Positions 1-11,615 of a DNA stretch of 64,000 bases are shown one piece after another. The notes under the pieces were generated by a model that was not told the DNA's origin, searched no databases, and saw only the letters and a program-made list of their open reading frames with translations. Origin of the DNA: Ceratopteris richardii (taxonomy: Eukaryota; Streptophyta; Polypodiopsida; Polypodiales; Pteridaceae); NCBI GenBank assembly GCA_020310875.1, contig CM035416.1:71873983-71937982 (forward strand). The letters run 5' to 3'. The translations under genes and the position numbers were made by a program. The number at the start of each line of letters is the position of its first letter. Position 1 is the stretch's first letter.

Positions 1-954
1 CTGATTGAACAACCCCAATTTTACCCCAAGTACAACCTCATTGCAGATCAATTTGTATCAGTCACTTGGTTCTTTTTCATTTGGTTATCATGTCTATTCT
101 CTTGTCTGAGAACATGTTGTCAGGAATACTTGAGTGAATTTTTGCACTATAAGTTGATCATACCATGTTAAATTCTTTCCTTTAAAGTTATCGATCACAA
201 AAAGATTATATTTCTGCTTGAACTTGAGTGTTTAAGTAGTCTTCAACTTGATAGATGCCTATCATCACCCTGAATTACTTCTAGCATGACTCACACTTAG
301 CCTAAGCTAGGAATTGGTTGGGGGGGTTAAGAGAATTCCCAACCTCGAACCTCTTGCTTTTCAGATTGCTAAGTGAGCCCAGGGCACACTCGCCCCAGCC
401 CGATGTTCACCTCGCCAAGTCTGCTTGAAGCCCTGTGCTTCCACGCCAAAGACCTTCGAAGGTTTACAAATTAATATTGAGCTAGATCAAAGATGAACCG
501 ACAGATAAAACAACCTTTAAACATTCACTAAAAGGTATAGACCCTTTTTTTCACACTTGTCAAAGATTTAGGGAATTTTTTTATTGTAATTAGTGATCTA
601 GAATGTGCTAATGCCTCGAAACTTGGACAGACAATTTTGTCACCTATTGGAGCTGCTACAGCTACAATGGAAGCTGGTACCTGCAAGAACGCTCAGAAAA
701 ACACAAAAAACAAGTGCACATACAAGCTCTCTCTCACTCTCGCTCTCAAGTGAAAATGAGGAAATGAATGGAGATGGAGGTATATGGTCGCGGTGGTGAA
801 GATGATGATGAATGGATATGGTGTGTAGAAGTGAAGAGGAAGGTAAACAAGTAAAAGAAAATGCTTACCTACTCTTCCAACGTCTCTACTCTATGTCTTA
901 CCATCACACGCTCGTCCTCAAAGCTCGATCCTTAGCAACGGCGCCAAAATTTGG
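1..954 (-). mobile_element. Interior 5' end of an LTR-C family gypsy-type element
   Basis: This stretch lies on the interior side of the LTR at 955-1620. The part next to the LTR matches, in reverse complement, the leader of the element at 46948-52970. Both have a PBS core, then a GAGGACGAGC-like word, then GTGATGGTAAG. No gag, protease or polymerase region is recognisable in the rest, and the element continues beyond the left edge. It is an old, broken copy. Assignment to the family is firm near the LTR and weak farther left. Confidence 0.6.
935..946 (-). other. Primer-binding site, tRNA-Asp type (core)
   Basis: On the minus strand this reads TGGCGCCGTTGC. That is complementary to the 3' end of plant tRNA-Asp(GUC), which ends GGCAACGGCGCCA. 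It sits 8 bases from the LTR edge at 955, as in the intact relatives at 12515 and 47565. Confidence 0.75.
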
Positions 955-1620
955 TGTAGCTCAATGGTGAGTAGCACCTCCTTTAATGTCAATCTGGGAA
1001 GACATGAGGATGGTATGAAGACCTCGAGCAAGTGATGTGCACGTGGTGATGGAGAAGCACACAAGCATGCACACACATACACCCACATGTGCACACAGGT
1101 AAGAACAAAGAGTGTAACAACGGAAGCTTTGATTAAGATCAAAAGACGATCACAAGAGCTCTTCTTAGTTCAAACTACAATTTGCTCCCCCAAAAATGAG
1201 CTCTCTAGCTCCTTTTATAGTTTTTGACTAGCTAGTGGCCCTGTCCAGACCTAGTGTCTGGCCTAGTTCAAAATTAGGATCGAGGGCTTATTTGGGGTCT
1301 CAAATGAACTCTAAAAATTACAAAATTTGGTACAAGGCTGGATCTAATACTCCTCAAGCTTGATGACTCCTCGGCTTGCACAAAATGGAGTTGCAAAAAT
1401 GTGAAATGGTATTTACAATGGTATTCACTATGTGTGTAGGGTATGATTCAAAATTTTGCATACACTTCCTTGGAGCTCCCTACACGCTCCTCTGTTTGAG
1501 AGTTAACTTCCTTAATAATCCTATTCCTCAGTCCTTCTTTGGCTTATTTGTCTGCTAGGACCCACTTGGCCTTCACTCTACCTTGTGCTTCCTTGTCGTG
1601 TCATGCCGAGACTGCCAACA
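955..1620 (-). repeat. 5' LTR, LTR-C family (minus orientation)
   Basis: The segment starts TGTAGCTC and ends GCCAACA, so it has TG...CA ends. It aligns with the reverse complement of the LTRs at 46948-47556 and 52360-52970. Shared landmarks are a CA-rich stretch, the box CTTTTTATAGTTTTTGAC (a TATAAAAAG on the minus strand) and the block around CCTGTCCAGACCTAGTGT. The PBS on its left shows it is a 5' LTR. It is clearly older than the 46948/52360 pair. Confidence 0.75.
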
Positions 1621-3178
1621 GATATGAAGTATGATTTAAGGAACCAAGAAGAATATTGTGACAAGCAGATAAGTTGTTCTATGTGCATCTATGCTTCCAA
1701 TCACATATCACCTTGTTCCTAAAATGGATAGCAACTATAGTGATCTAGTCTTTACATGTGATGATCATGCGTACTCACTTTACTACATAAGCTAGGAACT
1801 TAGGATAATCGTGACTTTTTCCCACACACACATAGACAAAGCAAAGAGCCACTTGGCATATGTCTAACATTCACTCTCTCTTCTAAAGGTCCTTTTCATC
1901 CATGATGAATGACGGGAAGTAATTGTGAACAAAAGTCTTTGATTCCCAAGAAAACTACATGAGAGATAGTCATATGTACTCCATAATGGCACAAATTCGC
2001 AATTATTTTTATCTCCTATCGAGTATCCTATATAGGCTCGTGGAAACTCTAATGCTCTTGCAAAGAAACAATACCTTACACAAGATTATCCTCGCTAGAA
2101 ATATGCTTCTTAAGCAAATAACATTGAGTCACAAGATTAGAAGCAAATAGACATGCTTTTTGAGGCCATAGAGGTTGATGAGAGCTTGGATTAGAGATTT
2201 TCCTTTCATTGAATTTCTCCTTTTTTGTATTTCCACTCTTCAATTATTTTTGAAGCTTTTGGTGTGAAAAGAACAAAAAGGTAGCGGCCAAATTTTGTGC
2301 TACTCTAGAGAGAGAGAGAGAGAAAGAAGGTCTCCTAGAATTTTGTATAATATTTTGATAAATTTCCAATTTTTGGTCTTAGTGAACACTTGAATGATCC
2401 AAGTAAAATTTGGAGATCAATTACGAAAGCACCACAAGGCCCTCCATATTTCAAAAGGCAATGATGGCATACAACAAACCATCCAAAACACTTATTCAAA
2501 GTTCCAAACAGAATGAAGATCGAGAGAAAACGACGAACATGGACTTATGACGACAACATGTTGACTTCATTTAATCTGAAAGATGCACGAATTTTCCCAC
2601 GTCTTGGTACACCTCTTCTGCACTCGATATGAAAGCTTCGTGGCCTTTACTTCACACTTTCCAGCATCATATTCACTTTTTGATATTTTTTGAACTAAAG
2701 TAAGGATCGTGAAATGTCTGAACCAAGCTCTCTAAAGTAAGAGACATGAGGGTGCCACTGTAAATGAATGTCTTGTATTTTTTACTTAAAATCATCATTG
2801 GACTTTTTGACATCTTTGGAGTCACTTGGTGATACCATCACTGAGCTTTTTGACATCTTTGGAGTCACTTGGACTAGATACATTGCGATTGCATCATGGA
2901 CAAGTGCTCTTGGACTTGGGGAGGATCATGCATGCGATAACATTGCCATCTTTTTGACCATTGTGATAGTTTGCGGACTTGGGAAACTACATCGCATGTG
3001 GATCATTCTAGAAGCTATCAACGAGATGTGCTTTAATGACTTGATTTGACACCTGTCCATCATGTCTTCTTGTTTTACGGATTGATTTAAAAGAGTGTGA
3101 GTGCACTCTACAATATGACTTGACAATCATGTAGGTGTTTGTGAGCCAAATGACAAAAATTAAATAAGAAGGAAGAAC
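1621..3178. other. No gene seen; AT-rich spacer with a GA run
   Basis: I see no supported coding region. A GA microsatellite lies at about 2307-2322. A 27-base segment containing GACATCTTTGGAGTCACTTG occurs twice with a 43-base offset, at about 2803 and 2846. The rest is AT-rich and probably decayed repeat DNA. Confidence 0.5.
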
Positions 3179-3404
3179 TGCCAGAGTTTGAGGTCTATGG
3201 ACGCACATGAACGACACACAGAAGAAGAAGAAGAAGCTTGGAGCACAACACACAATACTGAATGTATTACCACTACAATGTACAAAGATAAGTTACTTGT
3301 TAGGGCTATAGGCGTATATACAAGGGAGGACCTCCTAAAGAGGGAAAAAAGAGCCCCAGAAATCCTAGTCTGTTCACACACATCACTACCCTAATATATC
3401 AACA
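3179..3404 (-). repeat. 3' LTR of copia remnant I
   Basis: This is a short LTR of 226 bases. It is shared with 28717-28944 and 31342-31566: all three begin near GGAGTTTGAGGTCTA, have an AAGAAGAAGAAGC block and end TATCAACA. It is followed by a pyrimidine-rich stretch (AATGCCCCCTGGGA), the minus-strand PPT. RNase H sequence lies to its right, which makes it the 3' LTR. Confidence 0.75.
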
Positions 3405-3540
3405 AATGCCCCCTGGGAGTGATGTACTGAAGGAGGAGTTCACAATCATGTATAAGGAAGTACAAAGCTATGAGGAATCAATCGACAAAAGGAAGTAAGC
3501 CCAAAGCTTTGCACAAAGCTTCAAACTTCTCCCTAGGCAG

Positions 3541-3990
3541 AGCCTTTGTGAAAAGGACTGCAATGTTCTCCTATGTGGTCACACATGCCATATTGATCTC
3601 TCCAACAGAGAACCTCTCCATGACATAATGATAGTGCACCTCAATGTGCTTAGTGTGAGCATACAACACAAGATTCCTCACAACTGCCAATGTGCTCTGA
3701 CTATCAGTGAAGACGGTGGTGGCAGAAGACTGACCAACACTGAAATCAACCATAAGGCATCTGAGCCACACACACTCAACAATCGATGTGAAAGTTTCCC
3801 TATACTCAAACTCACAGGCTACCGTAGGCTACTTCTTGCTTAACCAAGATATACATGAGCTACCGATCATGAAGCAAAAACCACTAGTGGACACATGAGT
3901 TTCATAGCAACCAGTCAAGTCAGAGTCTAAAAAAGCATGTAAATTTGGCGATAGTGATCCCCCTTAGAATATAACAATCCAAGTAGTCGG
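3541..3990 (-). pseudogene. Copia RNase H remnant
   Basis: The minus-strand translation contains the copia RNase H hallmarks DSQSTLAVVRNLV and HTKHIEVHYHYV. In the family these lie near the C-terminus of the polyprotein, just before the 3' LTR, as here. It is a part of copia remnant I and is broken. Confidence 0.75.
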
Positions 3991-4419
3991 ATACCAAAAC
4001 TCACTCATTCTCATCACAAAGACTCGAGACAGCCATAGCATAGCAATCTAATGCAAAACAAGCACTATGGGAGCCTTAACAAGTATGATATGATAGAGGT
4101 GCATCTAGTTTGCTATCACGCAATGTCTGCATCATGCATTTTGGCATAATTTTTGCCTCCGCAATATCAGCTCTCTCATCAACAAGTGCGTCATGTAAAT
4201 CTACATCAGAAATGGAATGATCTTCATCATCACATGAAACCTGTAATGGCTGGAAGTTCCCTCATTAGGACTAGCACTAGACTGTCCACCTGTAAAAAGA
4301 GGAAGCAAAGTATCATACATGTCTTTGGAGCTAACTGATGTCTCCTTAGTACATGAAAGTAATGCTTTTGTTGTTGTTTAGGCACTAATACATATGCCGA
4401 CAACCAAAAATGCACAAGT

Positions 4420-5100
4420 AAGAAACAGATAGCTTACAACCATGCCAAGCCTCATATGGAGTGATAGACTGCAATGCTTTAGTGGGACACCCATTAAGTA
4501 TGTTGCACACATAACAGCCTCAAGCTAGAAAATATGTGGTAAATCTTGATTCTTGACCATACAACTTGCCATCTCCATGAGTGACGTGTTCTTCCTTTTA
4601 GCAACTCCATTATGTTGAGGTGCATATGGCACTATACACTGATGTTTTATCCCATGTTCAGTGAGAAATGCATTAAATCAAAAGACATATATTCCCCCCC
4701 TCGATCAAAACAGAGGATGCCCATTTTACATGTTGATAGATTTTCAGCCAAAACTAGAAACTCTTTGAAGCACATAAATACTTTGGACTTTTCTTTCAAT
4801 AGATATACCCATGCATGCTCGAAAAAATCATCGATGAAATTCATGAAGTAAAGATAGTTCCCAAAAGAAGGAGTTTGCATAGGACCATAGACATCACTAT
4901 GAACAAGGTGCAATTTCTGAGTAGCTCGAGTTGAACCATCTTTTGGGAATGAGGAACACTGCATTTTGCCCAAAATAGACCCTTCACATACATGTTTACC
5001 AGGTGCCTCAAGTTTGGGCAAAGAGGACACCATTTCAGATTTCTAGAGGTATAACAAACTAGCAAAGTTTAGATGACCAAAGCATGCATGCCAAAGCTTT
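4420..5100 (-). pseudogene. Copia integrase core remnant
   Basis: The minus strand shows HSDVYGPMQTPSFGN followed by FIDDFFEHAWVYLL and then DRGGEY. These are the first and second catalytic aspartate regions of a copia integrase (the D...D of the DDE triad). It lies in the expected order between GAG-pre-integrase (right) and RNase H (left). Broken. Confidence 0.8.
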
Positions 5101-5109
5101 GCATTTGAC

Positions 5110-5630
5110 ATAGCCTAAGAATCTCGAACTGCACATGTTGAATCATTTACAGATTTTGCATAATCTATGAGCTTATATAGCCCAGAACATAAAATGCTAG
5201 AAGCAATAATGATGTCACCATTTGACAGATCATGAACTCTACATCTGTCATCAACAAATTTCATGACCAAGCCAATCTTGGCTAATGTTGAAACTGATAA
5301 TAGATTTTTCTTGATCCTTGGCACAAATAAATCATCTGACAATGTAAAAGAACTACCAGCAACAATAGTCAGAATGAACTTACCAACTCCCATAACAGGA
5401 TAAGAGGAGTTGTTGGTGCATGTGAAAGTATTCCCTGTAGTGGCAGGCTCAAGTGAAGTGAAGAAACTATGCTGCAAGGTAATATGTTTTGTTGCCCCAC
5501 TATCAAAGTACCAAACATCCGAGTCTACTATAGATAGACATTGTTCATGTGAAGATAGGTCATAAATGCAAATAGTAGTAAATGCCCATTCTTCATTCTA
5601 CACAAGATTAACAAACTCTGTTTTGGGTGT
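5110..5630 (-). pseudogene. Copia protease / GAG-pre-integrase remnant
   Basis: The minus-strand translation has SFTLSDDLFVPRIKKNLLSV, the typical copia stretch L.DVL.VP...KNLLSV downstream of the protease. It is followed by a GAG-pre-integrase-like region ending SGLYKL. Broken part of copia remnant I. Confidence 0.75.
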
Positions 5631-5639
5631 AGAGGTTCT

Positions 5640-6360
5640 GCAACAACCATTCCAGCCTCTTTTCTCTTTGCCTCTTTTGCAGTGATCTTTGGTCAAATCT
5701 TTATGACATGATCACTTCCTTTACAATATTTGCAAAATGGTTTCTACTTTTCTATTTTTTTTCTCGTCTCTGTCATCCGTCTTTGATTGCGTACACTTAG
5801 TAGATTTGTGCTTACTAGTAGAAGAGCTCCATTTACCTTTGCCCTTCTGACTAGCGAGGAAAGCTTGATCTACAACATGCATAATGGACTTGTTCTGCCT
5901 AGACTGATCTTCCAGCAATAGAATAGAGACTAACTCCTCAGATGTTAAGGCATTTGGATTGCCTTTCATGATCAATCAAAGAGTAGAAGCAAAACTTTGA
6001 TATGAATCTAGAAGACCATTTAGAACAGTCTGCACAAGTGAACTGTTAGGCAAGACTTCATCAGCAGAAATCAATTGCTCCTTCAAGTCTTTGATCTTTG
6101 TCAAAAAGTTATCCATTGAATCTTCTTCATTCATGTGCTCACTCTCCAACTGTTTTCAAAGGCAAGCAACACGAGCCTCATTCCTTGCCTGGTGTAAAGT
6201 GGTAAGTGTATTCCAAGCATCCTTTTTTGTTCTGCAAGAGCGAATGTGGGGAATAATGGCACGTTTGATAGACAAGGCTAACAATGCATGTGACTCAGCA
6301 TCTCTGCAATCCCAACAATTTGCTCTGTAGTAGGTGCAGTAGGAACCGCAACACAAATAG
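5640..6360 (-). pseudogene. Copia gag (UBN2 type) remnant
   Basis: Minus-strand peptides include LSIKRAIIPHIRSCRTKKDA and WNTLTTLHQARNEARV, followed by LTSEELVSILLLEDQSRQNK. This is the classic copia gag pattern (A..AW..L...). A basic Lys/Ser-rich tail follows. Broken part of copia remnant I. Confidence 0.75.
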
Positions 6361-6399
6361 GACCATGAAGAATATCATCATCTTCAATGCTATATGTGC

Positions 6400-6475
6400 A
6401 TATGTGCATACACATACCTACACACATACATATGTATAACATACTTACACACATATACACACCAATGCATGCGCA
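6400..6475. repeat. CA/TA-rich microsatellite
   Basis: An irregular run of ACACATACATATG-type words (TGTGCATACACATACC, then ACACACATACATATG) lies just beyond the gag remnant. No coding signal. Confidence 0.6.
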
Positions 6476-6589
6476 CTGGTTGGTCTTACATTTCTAGTTG
6501 TAGTTTGGATATATTCATGTCAAACTAAACTTCTTCATGCCCTTTAGGTCGATGTGTAGCCTACTCCTCCAAAATATACTGCAAATCTA

Positions 6590-7345
6590 TTATAAGTAAA
6601 GTAATTTTGTTGAATGTATTTTGTTTCGTTATAGGTATTTTTATTAGACTATTTTAATTTAAAGTATAAATTGCTTTAGAAATATTTAGTTTTAATTTTA
6701 GGTATGATCTTTTTACTATGATTATTTTGTTTCTATTATAGGTATTTTTATTGCAAGTATTTTTGTTTCAAGTATACACTTTATTGCATATAGGTCTATG
6801 AAGATATGGTATGAAGGTATTTTCTGTTAAAGGTATGGTATTTTTATTGTAGGTATTTTTTTGTTACTTCTTTTTGTAAATATTCTATATCTTAAGTACA
6901 TATTTATTTGCCGATTTTTGTTTTTGGTGAAGGTGTGGTAATTTTATTACAGATTTTGTTTTTATTATAGAAATTTTTATTGGAGTATTTTTAAATAAAA
7001 TACACAAGTTATTATAGGTATTTATTTTTAATTAATATAAGTATTTTATTTTAATTAGAGATATTTTAATTGGAGCATTTTTATTTCAAACATACAGTTT
7101 ATCGTAGGTGTTTTATGTTTATTATAGGTAATTGTTTTATTGTAGGTATCTTGTTTCATTAGAGGTGTTTTTATTTCAGGCATATATTTCTTTGCATGTA
7201 TTTTGTTTTGCATGTGTATTTTTATCAATATTTCCATTGAGTCATCCAAACATACATCCATGGATCCATCCAACCATCTATACATATGTTTGAATATATG
7301 TGTATTTTTGTGTATGTGTATTTTTATCGATATATTTAAGTATAT
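6590..7345. repeat. AT-rich degenerate array, TAGGTATTTTTAT type
   Basis: Words like ATAGGTATTTTTATT, GTAGGTATTTTGTTTC and ATTATAGGTATTT recur every 20-60 bases, separated by T-rich spacers. The period is irregular, so this is an old minisatellite or a slippage-prone tract. No gene seen. Confidence 0.6.
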
Positions 7346-7394
7346 CTATGGAGGAATGGCTATATGTGAAGAGGGATGGATGGATGGTTGAATG

Positions 7395-9335
7395 ACTTGA
7401 TGACTTGATTTCTCGATGGATGGAAGGATTTTTGTATGATTGTATGGCTCAAACCATCAATCGATCCATCCAACCATATATTCATGGAACCATCCCAAAA
7501 TTTAGCCATCTAATCATTCATCAAGCCACTAAAAAATTCATCCATCGAACCATCCATCAAGATATCCAACCATCCATTGAGCTATCCAACCATCAATCCA
7601 TCCATCAATTCATCCATATATCTAGCCATCAAACCATCCATCAAGCCATCCAAAAATTTGACCACCAACCATGCATCGATCCATTCAACCATCCATTGAT
7701 CCACTTAAAAAATCATTCATCAAACCTTTCATGGAGTCATCCAGCCATCTGTCAAGCCATCCCAAAATTCATCCATCCAACCATGCATTGATCCATTCAA
7801 CCATCCATCAAACCGTCCATCCAAACATCCAAAAATTTATCCATGCAACCATTTGTCAATGTATCCAAAAATTCAGCCACGAAGCCATCTATGGATCCAT
7901 CTGAAAGTTCAGCCATTTAACCATCCATTAGCCATCTAAAAATTTAGATATCCAACCATGTCTCAAGCCATCCAACCATCCATCAAGACATCCAACCAAC
8001 CATCATGCCATCCAAAAATTCAGCCATCCAACAATCCATCAAGTCATAAAAAAATCAATCCATCCAACCATCTATGAAGCCATCCAAAAATTTTGCCATG
8101 GATCCATCCATCGGGCCATTAAAAAATTTAGCCTTGCAACCATCCATGAAGCCATCCAACTATGCACCAAGCCATTTATCCATCCATTCATCAAGCCACT
8201 CTAAAAATCAATCATCCGTCGAACCATCCAACCATCCATCCATCAACACGTCCAAAACTTTTAGCCATCCAATCATGCATCTAGCCATCCAACCATCCAT
8301 TGAGCCATCGAACCATCCAAAAAACTATCCATCAAACTATAAATTAGGCCATCCAACCATCCATTGAGCCATCCAACCATCCACCCATCAAGCCATCCAA
8401 AACTTTATCCATCCAACCATGCATCAAACCATCCAAAAATCCATTGGAGCATCCATCAAGTGATCCAAAAATTCCACCATCCATCCATTCATCAAGCCAT
8501 CCAACCATCAAACCATCATAAGCTTCAACCATCCAACCATGATCAAGCCATACAACCATGCATTGAGCCATTCAACCATCCGCCAAGCCATCTAACCATC
8601 GGTCTAGACACTTGATGATCCATCAAGCCATCAAAAATTTCATCCATCCAGCCACCAACCATCCATTGATCCATCTAGCCATCCATAGCGACATCAAAAA
8701 GTTCAGCCATCCAACTATCCATTGAGCCATCCAACCATCCATCAAGCAATTCAACCATGGACAAGCCATCCAACCATCCATCAAGCAATTCAACCATGGA
8801 CAAGCCATCCAACCATCCATCAAGCAATTCAACCATGGACAAGCCATCCAACCATCCATCAAGCAATTCAACCATGGACAAGTCATCCAACCATCCATTG
8901 GTCCATTCAAGAATTGATCCATCCAACCATCCATCGAGCCATCAAAGAATTCAGCCATCCAACCATTTCTATGGCCATTGAAAAATTCAGCCATTCAATC
9001 AATTATGAATCCATCCAACCTTCCATTGAGCCATCCAAGCATGCATCCAGCCATCAGAAAACTCACCCATTTAGCCATCTATGAAGCCATCCATCAAGTC
9101 ATCCAAAAGATCATCCATCCAACTATCCCTTGATCCAACCAACCACCCATTGAGTCATATATCCACCGATTCATCCAATGGTCCATGGAGCCATCTAAAA
9201 CTTCAACCATCCAACCATTCATTGAGCCGGCAAGCAATTTATCCATCCAACCATCCAACTAACCATCAATCTATCCAAACCTTCAATCAAGGAACCATGC
9301 ATTGGTCCATTCAACCATCTATTGAATTTCTCCTA
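7395..9335. repeat. CATC-type satellite array, about 1.9 kb
   Basis: Almost the whole stretch is built from CCATCCAACCATCCATCAAG-like words with AAAAATT or AAAATTCA inserts. The base period is 4 (CATC/CAAC) and a looser higher-order period is about 30-40 bases. Because there are few stop codons, long open frames appear on both strands. Their repetitive composition (SNHPS on plus, MDGWMA on minus) shows they are by-products of the repeat, not genes. Confidence 0.85.
8727..8882. repeat. Perfect 39-bp tandem repeat, four copies
   Basis: Within the CATC array, a 39-base unit starting CCATCCAACCATCCATCAAG and ending CAACCATGGACAAG occurs four times head to tail, at 8727, 8766, 8805 and 8844, without visible differences. 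This is a recent local amplification in otherwise diverged repeat DNA. Confidence 0.85.
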
Positions 9336-9379
9336 AGATGACGCCTCCAAGATTATCAACACCTTATGACAGTGAGAGT

Positions 9380-10135
9380 ATGTATCCACCCTCTCCAACT
9401 CCACCCATATATATATACACCTCTAGACCAAGGGGGATATGCTTGCCATCTATCCAAGTTAGATGGATACCAAAGAAGGATTCTTCACATCGGTTTGTAA
9501 GTCAAGCAATCACATGGGATCATATGATATCACATGGTTTCTTAAGTAAGGAGCTTTATACTTGAGTGTACACTCAAGGGGACTTGAATTTGTTATTTCT
9601 ATAAAGGCTATGGCTCCACACCTTAGAATAAATACCTAAGGTTCAAACCATTCAATTGGAGTGTATTTCCCAAGGGGTTCTCAATGAAATCCAAAGGTTC
9701 TCCAAGGATTTCCCAAGGGTTTCTCTACAAAATCCAAGGGTTCTTCAAGGATACATGAACCTTAGAACCGTGAAAATTTACCTATAGCTGTAAAAGATAC
9801 TTGCTCCCTTAAAAAATGTTTTTCATTGAAAATGTATGAAGGCATACTATGTGGAGTATACCCATGCACCGTGATTAGTCTCATCAATCATGGACTTACT
9901 CTCAAAGGTTTACCTTGTTGTTAAACTTTAAGTTTGAAAAGAGGATAACCTTTTACCAATGAAGTCGCACTTTCATCTATCTCATCTTTCCAAGTGGCAC
10001 TTTCCTGTGTCCCATCCTTCCAAGTGGCACTTTCCTCCATCCCATCCTTCCATTTGTCCATGCACTTTACATATAAATGATTTCTTGTCTTTTTATCTTG
10101 AGTACATAGAATTTTTCTCTTGTTCATGACAGATA
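9380..10135 (-). repeat. Possible 3' LTR of the gypsy remnant at 10140-11575
   Basis: The position (just downstream of the integrase C-terminus on the minus strand) and partial similarity to 36780-37060 suggest an LTR-like repeat. Shared landmarks include CTCTA..CAAGGGGG near the start and AAACCATTCAATTGG later. Short direct repeats containing CCAAGTGGCACTTTCC lie at about 9985-10050. I could not define TG...CA ends, so the call is tentative. Confidence 0.35.
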
Positions 10136-10139
10136 TTTT

Positions 10140-11575
10140 ACAATGGAATAGCTTGGACTATTCTATTTGAAGATATGAGATTGTATTCTTCAACCAATTT
10201 TCTTTTCAATCTACTGATATGAAACACTTGGTGAAGTAGAATATGAAACACTTGTTGAAGTAGACAATCTTCAGGAAAATTTAACTCATAGACCATCATC
10301 CCAACCTTCCTAAGAATTACTAAAGGGCCACAATATCTTGGAGATAGTTTATGGCAATGTCCTATTTTTAGAGTTTTAGATTCCTTGTGAGCTTTTAAAC
10401 AATCTTTTTCTCCAAGCTAAATGGAAACTTCTCGCCTCTTATGTCACCATATGCTTTAGCTCTATCTTTGGCTCTCCTCAGAAATTTCCTTAGCTACCTT
10501 TAGATTAAATTTCATATCTTCGAAGGACTATTGGCTACTTAGACTTTCTCATTTTGTAGTCCTATTGCATATGTGGCCCTTTGATGGAACCTCTACATTC
10601 CCATGATTGAACTATAGTCTATTGAAGAATGTTTAGCACTATTGTAAATAAACTCAACCATAGGAAAAAATTCCTTCAATAAACCCATTCGATTGTAAAC
10701 GTTCACTAGTACTCATGCTCAACTTTGTTTCTTACCAATTCAAGCAAGATCTCTAAACCATGACTAGTAAACTTTCTATCCCTATATGACATTATGTCTT
10801 CAGATGGACCATACAATCGGTAGGGATGCTCAACAAATAACATAGCTAGTTATGGAGTTCTAATTATAGTTCAACTAGGAATGAAACAATCCGTTTTGGT
10901 CAATCAATCTACTATAACCCAAAATAAATCATGTCCTTTTTAGGTTCAAGTTAAGCTCATAATAAATTCCATGGAAACAATTCCCTATTTATCATTAGGA
11001 ATCTCCAAAGGGTGTAACAAGCCAGCAGTCTTAAACTTCTCTGCTATATTTACTTGACAGTTTGTGCATTTAAGTACATAGTCATGTACATCTTTATGTA
11101 CATAGCCAATAAAACAATTTTTTGAGCAATTCATAAGTATTATCAATTCTCAAATGAACATCACTATGGGCATCGTGGCATTTGAACAAAACCGTTCTTC
11201 AAAGTTCTTTGTCACAAAGTATAGATATATTTCCTATATGTAACAAGCATTCATCTTGACTACTATATGTGTTTGAATTTATCATCTGATGACAAGTTTT
11301 CACCTTTTCAAGAACCTCCTTCCAAGCTTCTTTAAAACTTGGATCTTCTTGATACTTTTTTGTCTTTATCTTTATCAACTTATTGAATATTTGTAGGAAG
11401 CTTAAATAATTGAACATAGGCATATGACTTAAAGCATCTGTAACTACATTCAAATTTCCTCTCTGATATTTGATCTCAGAGTGAAACTCCAAAGGTATCT
11501 CAACCCATCCAACATTTCTACCTATTAACATATACTATTTTGCAAACCATTTAATGCTTGATTGATCAAAGACTA
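10140..11575 (-). pseudogene. Ty3/gypsy pol remnant (RNase H and integrase), broken
   Basis: On the minus strand, the right end reads EIKYQRGNLNVVTDALSHMP, the end of a gypsy RNase H (Y.PGK.NVVADALSR in the family). Leftwards come an integrase core with WVIVDRLTKTDCFIP and a C-terminal part with LSPRYCGPLVILRKVGMMVY followed by FHISRLKRKL. The C-terminal wording resembles the chromovirus branch rather than the 17-kb element next to it. It is broken in many places and old. Confidence 0.8.
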
Positions 11576-11610
11576 TGAATATTTAGTAGACTTCGAGGAT
11601 CTTGTACTAG

Positions 11611-11615
11611 CAAAC
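11611..11615. repeat. Target-site duplication (left), CAAAC
   Basis: CAAAC lies directly before the 5' LTR and is repeated at 28585-28589 directly after the 3' LTR. Five bases is the usual gypsy duplication length. Confidence 0.9.

Larger units (their letters stand above)
3179..6400 (-). mobile_element. Ty1/copia element remnant I, broken
   Basis: This is an old copia element on the minus strand. From left to right it shows the 3' LTR (3179-3404), a polypurine tract beside it, RNase H, integrase core, GAG-pre-integrase/protease and gag of the UBN2 type. It is broken in many places (more than ten). A geometrically matching 5' LTR with a PBS lies at 28717-28944, beyond later insertions. The two LTRs differ at roughly a quarter of positions, so if they are a pair the insertion is very old. 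Confidence 0.8.

Noticed and set aside
7405-9341. Several open frames of 75-128 aa on both strands in the CATC region.
   Set aside because: They consist of SNHPSSNH- or MDGWMA-type repeats that follow directly from the satellite. No start context, no family, and frames exist on both strands at once.
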